A stretch of DNA of 34,540 bases from Acidobacteriota bacterium (lineage in GTDB: Bacteria > Acidobacteriota > Terriglobia > Terriglobales > SCQP01): positions 1 through 34,540 of the forward strand of contig DAHVCP010000007.1 of the NCBI GenBank assembly GCA_027314025.1. Direction: 5' to 3'. Numbering within the stretch: the first letter of the stretch is position 1; every line of letters starts with the position of its first letter. A program made the position numbers and the translations under genes. A model generated the notes under the pieces. The model saw nothing but the letters and a program-made list of their open reading frames with translations, was not told where the DNA came from and did no database searches. Below, piece by piece: positions 15,177 to 24,406 of the stretch.

Positions 15177-16124
15177 ATGCGTTTTCGCTTTCTTGCTCTC
15201 GTCGCTCTCGCCGCGGCCGTCGCTTTGGCTGCACCCGCGGCCCGCGCCGCCGAGCTGGGCGCCACCGCGCAGTCGGTGCTGCCCGCTACCACGCGCCAAA
15301 TCATCTCCGTCAACTACCACCGTCTTTCCACCAACAACCTGGCGCAGCGTATCGAGGGCCAGGTCCTGCCCGCCGAAATGCGCAACATCAGTGATCTCCT
15401 GGCGCGCGGCGGCGTCCATATCCACCAGGACCTGAACCGCCTCACCTTCGCCACCTATGCCACCGGCAAAAGCATCGGCCTGATCGGCGTCGCCGAAGGC
15501 AGCTTTGAGGCCTTCCAGCCGGGCCGTTTCTTCGCTCCCACGCCCCGCTACCCCCATCCGCCCCAATACGACGGCGTCACCTATTACGAAGCCAACGGCA
15601 TGGAGTTCTATCTGCCCGATTCCAGCACCTTCGTCTTCGGCAACGCCCAGGCGATTCGGGAGGCGATTCAGGTCCAATCCGGCGCCGTCACTTCGCTGGA
15701 CAACAACTCCAGTCTCAGCGACCTGATTGACGGCACCGAATCCAGCGACGTCTGGAGCGTGCTCAACGCCGCCGGCACCCAGGGGTTGGTGATGTCCCTG
15801 GCCAGTGGCGCCACCGATTTCAACCCCGCTTCCTTGGCCAGCCATTTCCAAGGCGCCCGCTACACCATTAATTTCTCCAGCGACGTCAAGGTCAACCTGG
15901 AGCTGATGACCGACGATCCCATCAGCGCCGGCCTGGCGAGCACCGGCCTTCGCGCCGCCGTGCTCTACAAGGCCTACCAAACCAAGAATCCCGCCCTCAA
16001 GAACCTGCTCAATCAGATCGAGGTGGACTCCGCCGGCGACGACGCCTTTCTCCAAGTCGAGTCACCCCAAAGCCAGGTGGCGGCCCTGCTCAACAGCAGC
16101 CTCTTCCGCAGCATCATGCGCTAG
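15177..16124 (+). CDS. secreted hypothetical protein
   Basis: A 315-residue protein from ATG 15177, with GGAGG five bases upstream. A clear signal peptide (RFLALVALAAAVALAAPAARA, cleavage before AE) is followed by a soluble mixed alpha/beta chain without cysteines or membrane segments. Recognisable stretches are LPATTRQIISVNYHRL near the mature N-terminus, a central FVFGNAQAIREAIQ and a C-terminal LLNSSLFRSIM. These resemble secreted hypothetical proteins I recall from Acidobacteriota, where a substrate-free, lipid-binding-like fold is sometimes suggested, but I cannot assign a function. No operon partner. Confidence 0.8.
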   Translation: MRFRFLALVALAAAVALAAPAARAAELGATAQSVLPATTRQIISVNYHRLSTNNLAQRIEGQVLPAEMRNISDLLARGGVHIHQDLNRLTFATYATGKSIGLIGVAEGSFEAFQPGRFFAPTPRYPHPPQYDGVTYYEANGMEFYLPDSSTFVFGNAQAIREAIQVQSGAVTSLDNNSSLSDLIDGTESSDVWSVLNAAGTQGLVMSLASGATDFNPASLASHFQGARYTINFSSDVKVNLELMTDDPISAGLASTGLRAAVLYKAYQTKNPALKNLLNQIEVDSAGDDAFLQVESPQSQVAALLNSSLFRSIMR

Positions 16125-16397
16125 CCGGCAGGAGAGGATAATTTTCCATTCCGCAGTGGCCCAATCGCCTTGGGGGGCCTTCCCCCGGGCGGATTTATCA
16201 CCCGCGTAGCGCCCGAGCCGAAGGGACAGCGCGCCTCGCATCATCCGCATCCCAACTCCGCGAGGCCTGTCGAATGCGACCCGCAGTTCCTTAAAATTGC
16301 GCGCGCCGCGGGAAGCGCTGGCCACGGCCTCCAAAAATGTTGCATTTAAGGCCGCAACGCGATGAAAAGACAGCGTTGGCGGTGCAACAACGCAACA

Positions 16398-16505
16398 TGG
16401 ATAGGCGCGGGGCGCGGGATTCTTCTCCGCGGGCCGCGGGCGCGAGGTTTCGCGGCCTGCCCGCGCCTGTTTGATCTCCCAGGCAAAAGGCGCGGCCCCG
16501 CGAAT
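16398..16505 (+). repeat. dispersed composite GC-rich repeat, copy 1
   Basis: It starts with GGATAGGCGCGGGGCGCGGG, then TTCTTCTCCGCGG, then a core at 16447-16503 reading TTTCGCGGCCT...CCCGCGCCTG...GGCAAAAGGCGCGGCC. The same order of blocks recurs at 28712-29025, 29888-30053 and 31484-31759. The rest of the gap (16125-16397) holds no recognisable gene or signal. Confidence 0.65.
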
Positions 16506-16519
16506 GGCCGGTCCAAGCG

Positions 16520-16738
16520 CTAGCGCCGGAACAGCATGTTCAGAACAATCGTCAGCACCACGCTGACAACGATCATCGTTACCCAAGGGAAATAGACCGT
16601 CACCCGCTTGCCGCGGTACACATAATCCCCCGGCAGATGACCCAGCGGCACATGCGCCCGCGCCAGCAGCAGCAATACCACCCCGCCCGCCGCCAGCAGC
16701 AAGCCAATGACGATCAGCGACCGCGCCAAATGCGCCAT
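16520..16738 (-). CDS. DUF2905 family small membrane protein
   Basis: A 72-residue protein with two transmembrane helices (about 5-25 and 48-69) separated by the conserved LGHLPGDYVYRGKRVTVYFP loop, the hallmark of DUF2905. The ATG at 16738 is preceded by GAGGG. Function unknown. The family is widespread as a short two-helix membrane protein with an LPGD motif. It is about 230 bases from ndk and may be transcribed from the same strand, but linkage is not evident. Confidence 0.88.
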   Translation of the reverse strand: MAHLARSLIVIGLLLAAGGVVLLLLARAHVPLGHLPGDYVYRGKRVTVYFPWVTMIVVSVVLTIVLNMLFRR

Positions 16739-16966
16739 GCCCTCAGCCTAGCAAGCCCGCCGTGGGACGCGGCTGCAGGCCGTCTCCCTGCCGCGCGGCG
16801 GACCGGGGTCCCTCGCCGCAACGCGCCACGGCCGGAGCGCGTGGCCGCGCCACAGCGCACCGGGGCCACCACCAGCAGAACACCCGGTGAGCCGAACACC
16901 TTGGGGCGGGACTGGCGGGGCGCCCCAGCCTGCGGGAGCGCGCAAGACGCTCGGGCTGCCGCGCCG

Positions 16967-17386
16967 CTAGGCCAGTTCGGCGCCGGCGAAAAAGAAGGCG
17001 ATTTCGTTGCGCGCCGTCTCCGCCGCGTCGGAGCCGTGAATGACGTTGCGCTCGATGTTGGCGGCGAAATCCTTGCGAATCGTGCCGGCCGCGGCCTTGG
17101 CGGGATCGGTCGCCCCCATCAGCTCCCGCAACCGGGCGATGGCGTTCTCCCCTTCCAGCGCCGCCACCACCACCGGCCCCTCGGTCATGAAGCGCACCAG
17201 GTCCGGGAAGAAGCCCCGCTCCCGGTGCACCGCGTAAAACGCCTCCGCCTGCGCCTGCGTCAGCCGCAGCCGCTTCAGCCCCAGAATCTTCAGTCCGGCT
17301 TTCTCCAGCCGGCCCAGCACCGCGCCGGTCAGCTGCGCGGCGACGCCGTCGGGTTTAATGATCGTCAAAGTTCGTTCGTTGGCCAT
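16967..17386 (-). CDS. ndk: nucleoside diphosphate kinase
   Basis: A 139-residue cytoplasmic enzyme of usual length. It has [10 protein letters not shown] at the N-terminus and the active-site NVIHGSDA with phospho-acceptor H117. It transfers the gamma phosphate between nucleoside triphosphates and diphosphates. The ATG lies 4 bases after the sucD stop, so ndk is the last gene of sucC-sucD-ndk. This placement is sensible because succinyl-CoA ligase produces ATP or GTP that this enzyme interconverts. Confidence 0.97.
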   Translation of the reverse strand: MANERTLTIIKPDGVAAQLTGAVLGRLEKAGLKILGLKRLRLTQAQAEAFYAVHRERGFFPDLVRFMTEGPVVVAALEGENAIARLRELMGATDPAKAAAGTIRKDFAANIERNVIHGSDAAETARNEIAFFFAGAELA

Positions 17387-17390
17387 TGCG

Positions 17391-18281
17391 CTAGTTTCCC
17401 TTCGCCGCCTTGGCGCCCATCACGGAAGCCACCGTGGCGCCGATCTCGGCGGGGCTGACGCAGACGTGAATGCCTGCCGCCCGCATCGCCTCCATTTTTT
17501 CCTTTGCCGTTCCCTGCCCGCCGGAGATGATCGCCCCGGCATGGCCCATGCGCCGTCCCGGCGGCGCCGTCTGCCCGGCGATGAAGCCGACCACCGGCTT
17601 CTTCACATGCTCGCGGATGAACGCCGCCGCCGCTTCCTCGGCGCTGCCGCCGATCTCGCCGATCATGACGATGGCTTCGGTGCCCGGATCCTGGTTGAAC
17701 ATCCGCACCGCGTCCAAATGCGAGGTCCCGACGATCGGATCGCCGCCGATGCCGATGGCGGTGGATTGCCCGATGCCCAGCAGCGTCAACTGATGCACCG
17801 CCTCATAGGTCAGCGTCCCGCTGCGGCTGACGATGCCTACCTTGCCCGGCCGGTGGATATGCCCGGGCATGATGCCCATCTTGCACTCGCCGGGGGTGAT
17901 GATGCCGGGACAATTCGGGCCGATCAGCCGCGACTTCCCTCCCTTCAGCACCGCCGTCACCCGCGCCATGTCCAGCACCGGGATGCCTTCCGTGATGCAG
18001 ACCACCAGGGGCAGCTCCGCCGCCGCGGCTTCCAGAATGGCGTCGGCGGCGAACGGCGGCGGCACGAAGATCATCGTGGCGTCGGCGCCGGTGGCGGCCA
18101 CCGCCTCGGCCACCGTATCGAAGACCGGCGTGCCCTCGTGCGTCGTCCCGCCCTTGCCCGGCGTCACGCCGGCGACGATGTGGGTGCCGTATTCCCGGCA
18201 CATGCGCGCATGGAAACTGCCTTCGCGGCCGGTAATGCCCTGCACCAGCACGCGGGTTTTCTTGTTGACCAGAATGCTCAT
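17391..18281 (-). CDS. sucD: succinyl-CoA ligase alpha subunit
   Basis: A 296-residue subunit of typical length. The CoA-binding Rossmann half is seen at 1-130 ([38 protein letters not shown]). The ligase half carries the phosphohistidine loop [14 protein letters not shown] with H247. With SucC it converts succinyl-CoA, ADP (or GDP) and phosphate to succinate, CoA and nucleotide triphosphate in the TCA cycle. It lies 42 bases downstream of sucC and directly upstream of ndk. Confidence 0.97.
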   Translation of the reverse strand: MSILVNKKTRVLVQGITGREGSFHARMCREYGTHIVAGVTPGKGGTTHEGTPVFDTVAEAVAATGADATMIFVPPPFAADAILEAAAAELPLVVCITEGIPVLDMARVTAVLKGGKSRLIGPNCPGIITPGECKMGIMPGHIHRPGKVGIVSRSGTLTYEAVHQLTLLGIGQSTAIGIGGDPIVGTSHLDAVRMFNQDPGTEAIVMIGEIGGSAEEAAAAFIREHVKKPVVGFIAGQTAPPGRRMGHAGAIISGGQGTAKEKMEAMRAAGIHVCVSPAEIGATVASVMGAKAAKGN

Positions 18282-18323
18282 GTCGTTTTTTTCCGTGCCG
18301 CGGCGCGCCGGGCGCCTGCGCGG

Positions 18324-19493
18324 CTAGCGCCGCCCGCCGCCGGCGGCGGCCACCACTTTCTCGGCGGCTTCCTTCATGCTCCCCGCCACCGTGATCGGCA
18401 GGCCGCTGGCGCGCAGCACCTCCCGTCCCTGCTCCACGTTCGTGCCCTCCATGCGGATGACCAGCGGCACCTTCAGGTCCACCGCCCGCGCCGCCTCCAC
18501 CACGCCGTTGGCCAGCGTGTCGCAGCGCAGAATGCCTCCAAAGATATTGATCAGCACCGCCTTCACGTTGGGATCCTTCAGCAGAATCTCGAACGCGTGC
18601 CGCACCTGCTCCTGGCTGGCGCCGCCGCCCACGTCCAGGAAGTTCGCCGGGCTGCCGCCCGCGTACTGGATGATGTCCATGGTCGCCATGGCCAAGCCGG
18701 CGCCGTTGACCATGCAGGCGACGTTGCCATCCAGCTTGATGTAGTTCAGGCTGTAGCGGCTGGCTTCCACCTCCAGCGGCGCTTCCTCGTGGATGTCGCG
18801 CAGCGCCTTCAGCTCCGGATGGCGGTACAAGGCGTTGTCATCAATATTCAGCTTGGCGTCCAGGGCCACGATCTTGTCGTCCTTGGTCAGCACCAGCGGG
18901 TTGATCTCCGCCAGTGACGCGTCCAGCGCCACGAAGGCCCGCGCCAGCGCCAACATCGCCTGCACCGCCGGGTGGATCGCCGCCGCCGGCAGCTTCAGTC
19001 CGAAGGCCAGCCGCCGCGCCTGATACGCCTGCAAGCCGCGATCGGCGTCGAACGGCTCGCGCAGGATCGCGTTGGGATCCTTCGCCGCCACTTCCTCGAT
19101 CTCCATCCCGCCGGAGGCGGAAACCATCATCACCGGCTTGCCCGAAACGCGGTCCACCACCGCGCCCAGGTACAGCTCCCGGGAGATCGGCAGCGTCTCT
19201 TCCACCAGCACCTGCCGCACCAGACGCCCCTCCGGCCCGGTTTGGTGCGTGACCAGCGTCATGCCCAAGATCTTTTCCGCCAAGGCGCGGGCTTCCGTGG
19301 CGCCGGAGGCCAGCTTGACGCCGCCGCCCTTGCCCCGTCCGCCGGCGTGAATCTGCGCCTTGACCACTACTTGCCCGCCCAGCATCCGCGCCGCCGCTTC
19401 GGCTTCGACGGCGGTGGCGGCAACTTGGCCGCGGGGAATCGGCAGCCCGAAGGGCCGGAGCTGTTCTTTGGCTTGGTATTCGTGAATTTTCAT
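18324..19493 (-). CDS. sucC: succinyl-CoA ligase beta subunit
   Basis: A 389-residue subunit. It opens with [22 protein letters not shown] and has an ATP-grasp domain ([36 protein letters not shown]) followed by the C-terminal flavodoxin-like ligase domain ([29 protein letters not shown]). Together with SucD it forms the TCA-cycle enzyme. It is first in the sucC-sucD-ndk unit and divergent from trpD; the 138-bp gap must hold both promoters. Nucleotide preference (ADP or GDP) cannot be decided from reading alone. Confidence 0.97.
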   Translation of the reverse strand: MKIHEYQAKEQLRPFGLPIPRGQVAATAVEAEAAARMLGGQVVVKAQIHAGGRGKGGGVKLASGATEARALAEKILGMTLVTHQTGPEGRLVRQVLVEETLPISRELYLGAVVDRVSGKPVMMVSASGGMEIEEVAAKDPNAILREPFDADRGLQAYQARRLAFGLKLPAAAIHPAVQAMLALARAFVALDASLAEINPLVLTKDDKIVALDAKLNIDDNALYRHPELKALRDIHEEAPLEVEASRYSLNYIKLDGNVACMVNGAGLAMATMDIIQYAGGSPANFLDVGGGASQEQVRHAFEILLKDPNVKAVLINIFGGILRCDTLANGVVEAARAVDLKVPLVIRMEGTNVEQGREVLRASGLPITVAGSMKEAAEKVVAAAGGGRR

Positions 19494-19631
19494 CCGCTTC
19501 CTTGCCTCGCCGTCCGCCTCACCGCGCGGCCCGGCGCCCGCGGCGCGCCAGCATGCGATAATCGCCGCGAGCCGCGAAACTTGTCAGTATAGCAACCCCG
19601 CTCCCATTTTTCCCCTCGCGCCGTCCCGCCC
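19494..19631. promoter_or_regulatory. divergent promoter region, sucC and trpD
   Basis: The 138-bp gap between two divergent genes holds an AT-richer patch at about 19580-19595 (TTGTCAGTATAGCAA). On the minus strand it reads TATACT, a fair -10 hexamer for sucC, but no matching -35 element is seen at 16-18 bases. Assignment is tentative. Confidence 0.35.
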
Positions 19632-20798
19632 ATGCCCTCTTCCCCGACTTCGCCGCCGCCCGCCGCTAGCGGCGGAGCCGCCCCCGCGGCGGACTTTCCC
19701 GCCCTATTGCGCCAGGTGATCGCCCGCCGCGATCTGACCCGCGCCGAGGCCCGCGCGGCGTTGGCGGCGATTTTAGCGGGCCAGGCGTCGGAGCCCGCGA
19801 TCGCCGCCTTGTTGGTCGCGCTGGCCATGAAGGGCGAGACGGTCGAGGAAATCACCGGCTTCGCCCAGGCCATGCGCGCCGCGGTCCGCTCCTTTGCCCT
19901 GCCTTCCGACCCCGCCGTCCTGGATGTATCCGGCACCGGACGCGCGGCGCTGGAGGCGGACCCCGGCCCGGAATTGGTGGACACCTGCGGAACCGGCGGC
20001 GACGCTAGCGGCACCTTCAACATCTCGACCGCGGCCGCTTTGATCGCCGCCGGCGCCGGGCTGCGCGTCGCCAAGCACGGCAATCGCTCCCTTTCCAGCC
20101 GCTGCGGCAGCGCCGACGTGCTGGAAGCGCTGGGCGTGGTGGTGGATCTGCCGCCGACGGCCACCGCCCAATGCCTGGCCGCCACCGGCATCGGCTTTTT
20201 TTTCGCTCCCGCCTGGCATCCCGCGATGCGCCATGTCCAGCCGGTGCGCCGCGCGCTGCGCGTGCGAACGGTCTTCAATCTCCTCGGTCCCCTCACCAAC
20301 CCCGCCGGCGCGCCCTGCCAAGTCATCGGCGTCTACGCGCCGGAATGGACCGAAAAGCTGGCCGCGGCGCTGGGCGCCTTGGGCGCGCGCCGCGCCTTTG
20401 TCGTCCACGGCGAGGACGGACTGGACGAATTCTCGACCACCACCTCCACGCAGGTGGCCGAGCTGCGTGACGGCGCCGTCGTCACCTACCGTTTCGACGC
20501 CAGCCGCTACGGCCTGCCGAAGGCGCAGTTGTCGCAGTTGGCCGGGGGCGACGCCGCCGACAACGCCGCCATCATTCGCGCCATCCTGCAAGGCCAGCCG
20601 GGCCCCTGCCGCGACATCGCCGTACTCAATGCCGCCGCCGCCCTCCTGGCCGCCGGGCCCGCCGCCGGCGGCGGCGATCCCTGGCCGGAAGCGCTGCACC
20701 GCGCGCGCCATTCCCTGGACAGCGGCGCCGCCGCCGCGCGATTGCAAGCCATGGTCCGCTTCACCCGCCAAGTCGCCACGGACAACACGGCTCGCTAG
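19632..20798 (+). CDS. trpD: anthranilate phosphoribosyltransferase
   Basis: A 388-residue enzyme of tryptophan synthesis joining anthranilate to PRPP. It has the phosphoribosyl-pyrophosphate loop VDTCGTGGD (about 116-124), then FNISTAAALIAAGAG and KHGNRSLSSRCGSADVLEALG (148-168). The Mg-binding DE pair is in GEDGLDEFS. It is longer than usual (about 340) because of a Pro/Ala-rich N-terminal tail and an insert of about 20 residues before the GTGGD loop, which itself contains a VSGTGR echo of the motif. The start is uncertain: no clear ribosome site, and conserved sequence begins near residue 21. It stands alone, without other trp genes in view. Confidence 0.94.
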   Translation: MPSSPTSPPPAASGGAAPAADFPALLRQVIARRDLTRAEARAALAAILAGQASEPAIAALLVALAMKGETVEEITGFAQAMRAAVRSFALPSDPAVLDVSGTGRAALEADPGPELVDTCGTGGDASGTFNISTAAALIAAGAGLRVAKHGNRSLSSRCGSADVLEALGVVVDLPPTATAQCLAATGIGFFFAPAWHPAMRHVQPVRRALRVRTVFNLLGPLTNPAGAPCQVIGVYAPEWTEKLAAALGALGARRAFVVHGEDGLDEFSTTTSTQVAELRDGAVVTYRFDASRYGLPKAQLSQLAGGDAADNAAIIRAILQGQPGPCRDIAVLNAAAALLAAGPAAGGGDPWPEALHRARHSLDSGAAAARLQAMVRFTRQVATDNTAR

Positions 20799-20817
20799 CC
20801 CCGCTCGCCGGCTAGCG
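20793..20817. terminator. bidirectional hairpin spanning both stop codons
   Basis: CGCTAGCC (20793-20800) and GGCTAGCG (20810-20817) are perfect 8-bp complements with a 9-base spacer. The left arm contains the trpD stop TAG and the right arm contains the stop of the convergent patatin gene. A shared terminator for the two genes is plausible, though no T-tract is present. Confidence 0.45.
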
Positions 20818-21777
20818 CCCGCTCCCGGCGCCGCGGTCTCCCCCCGTCGGCGCCACGGCGGCTGGTTCCGCGGCTTCTTTGGCGGCCGGCGCCGGAACCG
20901 CAACCGCCGGCCGCGGCGCCGACGGGGGCAGTCCCGCCAGTTGCAAAATCGCCGGCAGCGCCGCCTCGGCGGCGGCCCTTCCCGCCGCGATTAACGCCTC
21001 CGCGTGAGCGAAGTCGTCATAGGCGAAGTCTCCCACGCGCGGCTGGATCAGCACGTCGGTCGCCTCCCGCCAGTCCTCGGCATGCCGCAGGACGGCGATC
21101 GCCAGCGACGTGGACAACACCTCCAGCATATTGTTCGGCGGCGTCTCGGGCAGTTGGCTGCCCAACTCGACGGCGATGACGCGGCCCGCGCCGACCCACC
21201 GCAGCGGCTCCGCCGGCACGTCGCAGACCACGCCGCCGTCCACGTACCAGTCCTCGCCGATCCGCACCGGCTGGTACATCAGCGGGTAGGCGCAGGAGGC
21301 GCGGATCGCCGGCAGCACCGGACCGGTGGAGAACACCCGCGGCTCACCGGTGCGTAAATTCGTCGCCACCACCTGCAACGGAATTCGCATGCCTTCAAAC
21401 TCGGTTTCGCGCAGCAGCTTGCGAAGAAAGACGTCCATCCGAGTGTTGCTTGCCAAGCCCATCCGCGACAACGTCCAGCGGCCCATATCGCTCAGCCGCG
21501 CACCCGAGGCCGTTGCCGCCAGTTCGCCGGGGCTGACGCCGCTGGCGAAGGCGGCGGCGATGACGCTGCCCGCGCTGGTGCCGGCGATGCGGTCGATTTT
21601 CACGCCGTGCTCCTCCAGCACCTGCAAGACGCCGATATGCGCGATGCCGCGGGCGAACCCGCCGCCCAATGCCAGCCCCAGCGGCCCCCGCCGCCGTCCG
21701 CCCAGCCAGCCGCGCACGCCACCGCGAACGGTCGCCAGCAATCCTTCGCGGCTGCGCTGCGCTTCGCTTTCCGCCAT
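20812..21777 (-). CDS. patatin-like phospholipase (RssA type)
   Basis: A 321-residue protein from ATG 21777, with GGAG upstream. The patatin fold shows the oxyanion loop ALGGGFARGIAHIGV, the nucleophile elbow GTSAG (S68) and the catalytic Asp in YVDGG (D180), forming a Ser-Asp dyad. It is predicted to release fatty acids from phospholipids or other lipids. There is no signal peptide and no membrane helix. The last 50 residues are Ala/Pro-rich and variable. It is the last gene in a minus-strand series after a response regulator, histidine kinase and envelope protein, 23 bases from its upstream neighbour, suggesting a membrane-stress or lipid-remodelling role under that two-component system. 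Confidence 0.92.
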   Translation of the reverse strand: MAESEAQRSREGLLATVRGGVRGWLGGRRRGPLGLALGGGFARGIAHIGVLQVLEEHGVKIDRIAGTSAGSVIAAAFASGVSPGELAATASGARLSDMGRWTLSRMGLASNTRMDVFLRKLLRETEFEGMRIPLQVVATNLRTGEPRVFSTGPVLPAIRASCAYPLMYQPVRIGEDWYVDGGVVCDVPAEPLRWVGAGRVIAVELGSQLPETPPNNMLEVLSTSLAIAVLRHAEDWREATDVLIQPRVGDFAYDDFAHAEALIAAGRAAAEAALPAILQLAGLPPSAPRPAVAVPAPAAKEAAEPAAVAPTGGDRGAGSGR

Positions 21778-21800
21778 CGTCTCCGTGGGTCCGTCGCGGC

Positions 21801-22421
21801 TTAGCCGCCGAGCAGCGCTTCCGCCAGCACCAACGCCTTATGCGCCAGGTTTTGCGCCCGCACCACCGCTCCCTCCGCCAGCGCCGCCTGCGCCTGGCTG
21901 ATGTACTCATTCGCCTGCGCCCGCGTCGCCGCTTCCTCCGCCGCCAACTGCCGGTTCGCGGTCAGCTTCAGGTCGTGGCTGGCCGCGTCCAGCCATTCCG
22001 CGGCCGTGCGCCGGTAGCGCGCCGCCTCCTCGGGTGTCAATTCGCTGGTCAACTGCGGCTGCGGACCGGCGTCGGCCGCCGCTGGGTTAGCGGCCTCGGC
22101 GGGCTTGCGGCTGGCGGCGACATGACGGCGGCGGTGGCGCGCCGGCGGGCTGGGCTTCGGGGCGCTCTCGGGAGCTAAAACGATCACCTTCGGCGGCGGC
22201 GGCGGCGGTGTCGCCGTCACCTCCGGCGTGCTGAGGATGATGGGCTGGGTCAGCACCAGGGTGGGCGGCACCGGCTTGGCGCGGGGAAACAGAAAGCATC
22301 CGCCCTCCACCCAAGGCAACAGGCAGGCCATGGCCAACACGGCGAAACGCCACCTGCCGGCGCCAGTCGAGCCGGGGCTCGGCCGCGCGGAGCGATGGGC
22401 GCATGCCGCTCTCATGGCCAT
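21801..22421 (-). CDS. envelope protein with Pro-rich linker and helical C-terminus
   Basis: A 206-residue protein. The ATG at 22421 lies 2 bases after the histidine-kinase stop, with GGAG-rich sequence upstream. It has an export signal (RFAVLAMACLLPWVEGGC); the GGC resembles a lipobox but lacks the usual residue at -3, so lipidation is uncertain. A linker with a run of six prolines (about 70-130) is followed by a helical domain of about 75 residues (ELTPEEAARYRRTAAEWLDA to LAHKALVLAEALLGG). I recall similar C-termini in Acidobacteriota proteins encoded beside NtrB/NtrC-type genes. It may be the periplasmic partner of the kinase; no biochemical function is known. Confidence 0.78.
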   Translation of the reverse strand: MAMRAACAHRSARPSPGSTGAGRWRFAVLAMACLLPWVEGGCFLFPRAKPVPPTLVLTQPIILSTPEVTATPPPPPPKVIVLAPESAPKPSPPARHRRRHVAASRKPAEAANPAAADAGPQPQLTSELTPEEAARYRRTAAEWLDAASHDLKLTANRQLAAEEAATRAQANEYISQAQAALAEGAVVRAQNLAHKALVLAEALLGG

Positions 22422-22423
22422 CC

Positions 22424-24406
22424 TCAATCTCCCTCCGTTCCGGCCGCGGTCGCCGCTCCGCCCTCCGCGCGCCAGGGAAAGCGCAGGCAAAAGCAGGCGC
22501 CCGGCGGCCCCTCCGGTTCCAGTTCCAGGGAACCATTGTGCAATTGCATCACCCGCGCCGCCAGCGCCAGCCCGATGCCGCTGCCCTCCGCCTTGGTGGA
22601 AAAATACAGATCGAAGATTTTATCCCGCACTTCCGCCGGCACGCCCGGGCCCTCGTCCCGTACGCGCAGCACCGCGCCATCCTCATCGCGCCGCACGGTC
22701 AGCGTGATCCGTGGGGCGGGGCCCCGCGGCCGCGCCGCGCCATTGCCCGACTGCTGCGTCTCCATCATCGCCTGCAAGGAATTATTCACCAAGTTGAGCA
22801 GGGCCTGTTCGACCAAATCGCGGTCAATCCATAGCGGCGGCAGTTCCCGGGCGTCCACCTCGATGTGTACGCCTTGGGTCGCCGCATCCGCCGCCATCAG
22901 GTCGCGTACACTGGCCGCCACGTCGCCTAAAGAAGCGGGGCGCAGCCGCACCTCCACCGGGCGGGTAAAATCCAAAAACGCCGTCACTACCCGGTCCAGC
23001 CGGTCAATTTCCCGCCGCATCACGTCCAAGTGCCCCGCCACCCCCGGTCCCTGGGCCTTCGCCTTCAGCAGATCCAGATGGATGGCCATCGCGTTCAGGG
23101 GGTTTTTGACCTCGTGCGCCACCCCCCGGGTCAGGCGGCCGATATTGCTCAGACGGCGCGCGACCTCCAATTCACTTTCCAGCCGCCGCACCGGCTCGGG
23201 ATCCCGCAGCACCAGCAATGCGCTGCCCGTCTCCGCGCCGTTTCCGGAGCCTTCGCCGCGCAATGGGTCCAGCCGCACCAGCAGCGACCGTTGGGAGGAC
23301 GCCCGCGCCAGCTCCTGCGCCGCCAGCGGCTGGTGCTCCCGCACCGCGCGGCGCACGGCGGAATCCAAGCGGTTTTCCCCCGGGAAAATCTCCTCCACCG
23401 GCAAGCCGACGATGCCCTCGGCCGGCCCGCCCAGCAGGCGCTGCGCCGCCGGACTCGCCATCACCGCCCGTCCCTCCGGAGAAAACAGCACCACCGCCTC
23501 GTTTACGCCCTCCAGCACCTGCGCCATGCTGTCGCGCAGGCTGGTGTAGACCTGCCGCGCGTCCTGGATTTGCCGGCCGAGGCGCTCGATCTTCGAGCTG
23601 ACCTGGCCAAATTCCGGGCCGAACCGGGGCCGGTGCGGCGGGTCCGCCTCCCCGCGCTCGGCGCGGTCCAACTGCGCGCTTACCGCATTCAGGGGGGAGA
23701 GCGCCAGGTCGGAGAACACCACCGCCAGCACCGTCGCCAACCCCACCACCAACAGCGCCAGCCAAATAATGGAATGAATGCGCGCCGAAAGCGCCGCCTG
23801 CACCAGCGCCGTGTCCACCCCGACGCGGATGGCGCCCAGCCGCTGCGACCCCAGCGCGATCGGCAGGGCCACTTCATAGATCCGCTCCTGGCCGAAAATG
23901 GCCCGGAACTGCCGCCACCAGCCCCCGTGCGTGATGGCGGCGAGGCTGGGCCGCGGGCTCAACACTTGCCCGACCAGCTCCGGATCGGAGTCCGCCAAGA
24001 CCACGTTTTGCGGATTCACCACCGCCACGTCGCGGATCGAACTGTTGACCGGATAGCCGATGGCGGAACTCATCAGCGCCGCCAGCGGAGCGCTCTGGTT
24101 CAGTTGGGCCAGGTACTGCTGCGCCTTTTGCGGCTGACGGAGATTCACCAGGCCGGCCGCGGACGCGGCGTTCATCTCCTGGCGCACTTCGTTGAATACG
24201 GTCCGGGAAACGAAGTCGGCATGGGCGTAGATATCGAGCATCTGGGCCCGCACCAGACTGGTGATGTAGAGAAAGCTGATGCTGGCGACGACCAGCAGCA
24301 CCAGCAGGGACAGACCCACGGTGAGCTTCGTCTTCAGGCGGAAGCCGAACCGCCCATCGCGGCGCGGCGGTTCCGCCGGCTGCCCGGCTGCGGCGCTAGC
24401 CGCCAT
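22424..24406 (-). CDS. membrane-bound PAS histidine kinase (NtrB-like)
   Basis: A 660-residue kinase. It has TM1 (about 28-48), a periplasmic sensor region (50-210), TM2 (211-231), a HAMP-like linker, a PAS domain (about 293-400) and a HisKA domain with H431 in GVAHEVKNPL. The ATPase domain shows the N-box LLNLVNNSLQA (N541/N542), G1 DEGPGVP (584-590) and G2 GSGIGLAL (608-615). All catalytic motifs are intact. The start overlaps the upstream response-regulator stop by 11 bases, so the two are cotranslated and form a cognate pair. The HEVKNPL box is typical of kinases that pair with sigma54-dependent regulators. Signal unknown. Confidence 0.95.
   Translation of the reverse strand: MAASAAAGQPAEPPRRDGRFGFRLKTKLTVGLSLLVLLVVASISFLYITSLVRAQMLDIYAHADFVSRTVFNEVRQEMNAASAAGLVNLRQPQKAQQYLAQLNQSAPLAALMSSAIGYPVNSSIRDVAVVNPQNVVLADSDPELVGQVLSPRPSLAAITHGGWWRQFRAIFGQERIYEVALPIALGSQRLGAIRVGVDTALVQAALSARIHSIIWLALLVVGLATVLAVVFSDLALSPLNAVSAQLDRAERGEADPPHRPRFGPEFGQVSSKIERLGRQIQDARQVYTSLRDSMAQVLEGVNEAVVLFSPEGRAVMASPAAQRLLGGPAEGIVGLPVEEIFPGENRLDSAVRRAVREHQPLAAQELARASSQRSLLVRLDPLRGEGSGNGAETGSALLVLRDPEPVRRLESELEVARRLSNIGRLTRGVAHEVKNPLNAMAIHLDLLKAKAQGPGVAGHLDVMRREIDRLDRVVTAFLDFTRPVEVRLRPASLGDVAASVRDLMAADAATQGVHIEVDARELPPLWIDRDLVEQALLNLVNNSLQAMMETQQSGNGAARPRGPAPRITLTVRRDEDGAVLRVRDEGPGVPAEVRDKIFDLYFSTKAEGSGIGLALAARVMQLHNGSLELEPEGPPGACFCLRFPWRAEGGAATAAGTEGD

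Noticed and set aside
16062-16586. 174-codon minus-strand ORF across the gap before the DUF2905 gene
   Set aside because: Much of it is the dispersed repeat, and it overlaps both neighbours; no domain visible.
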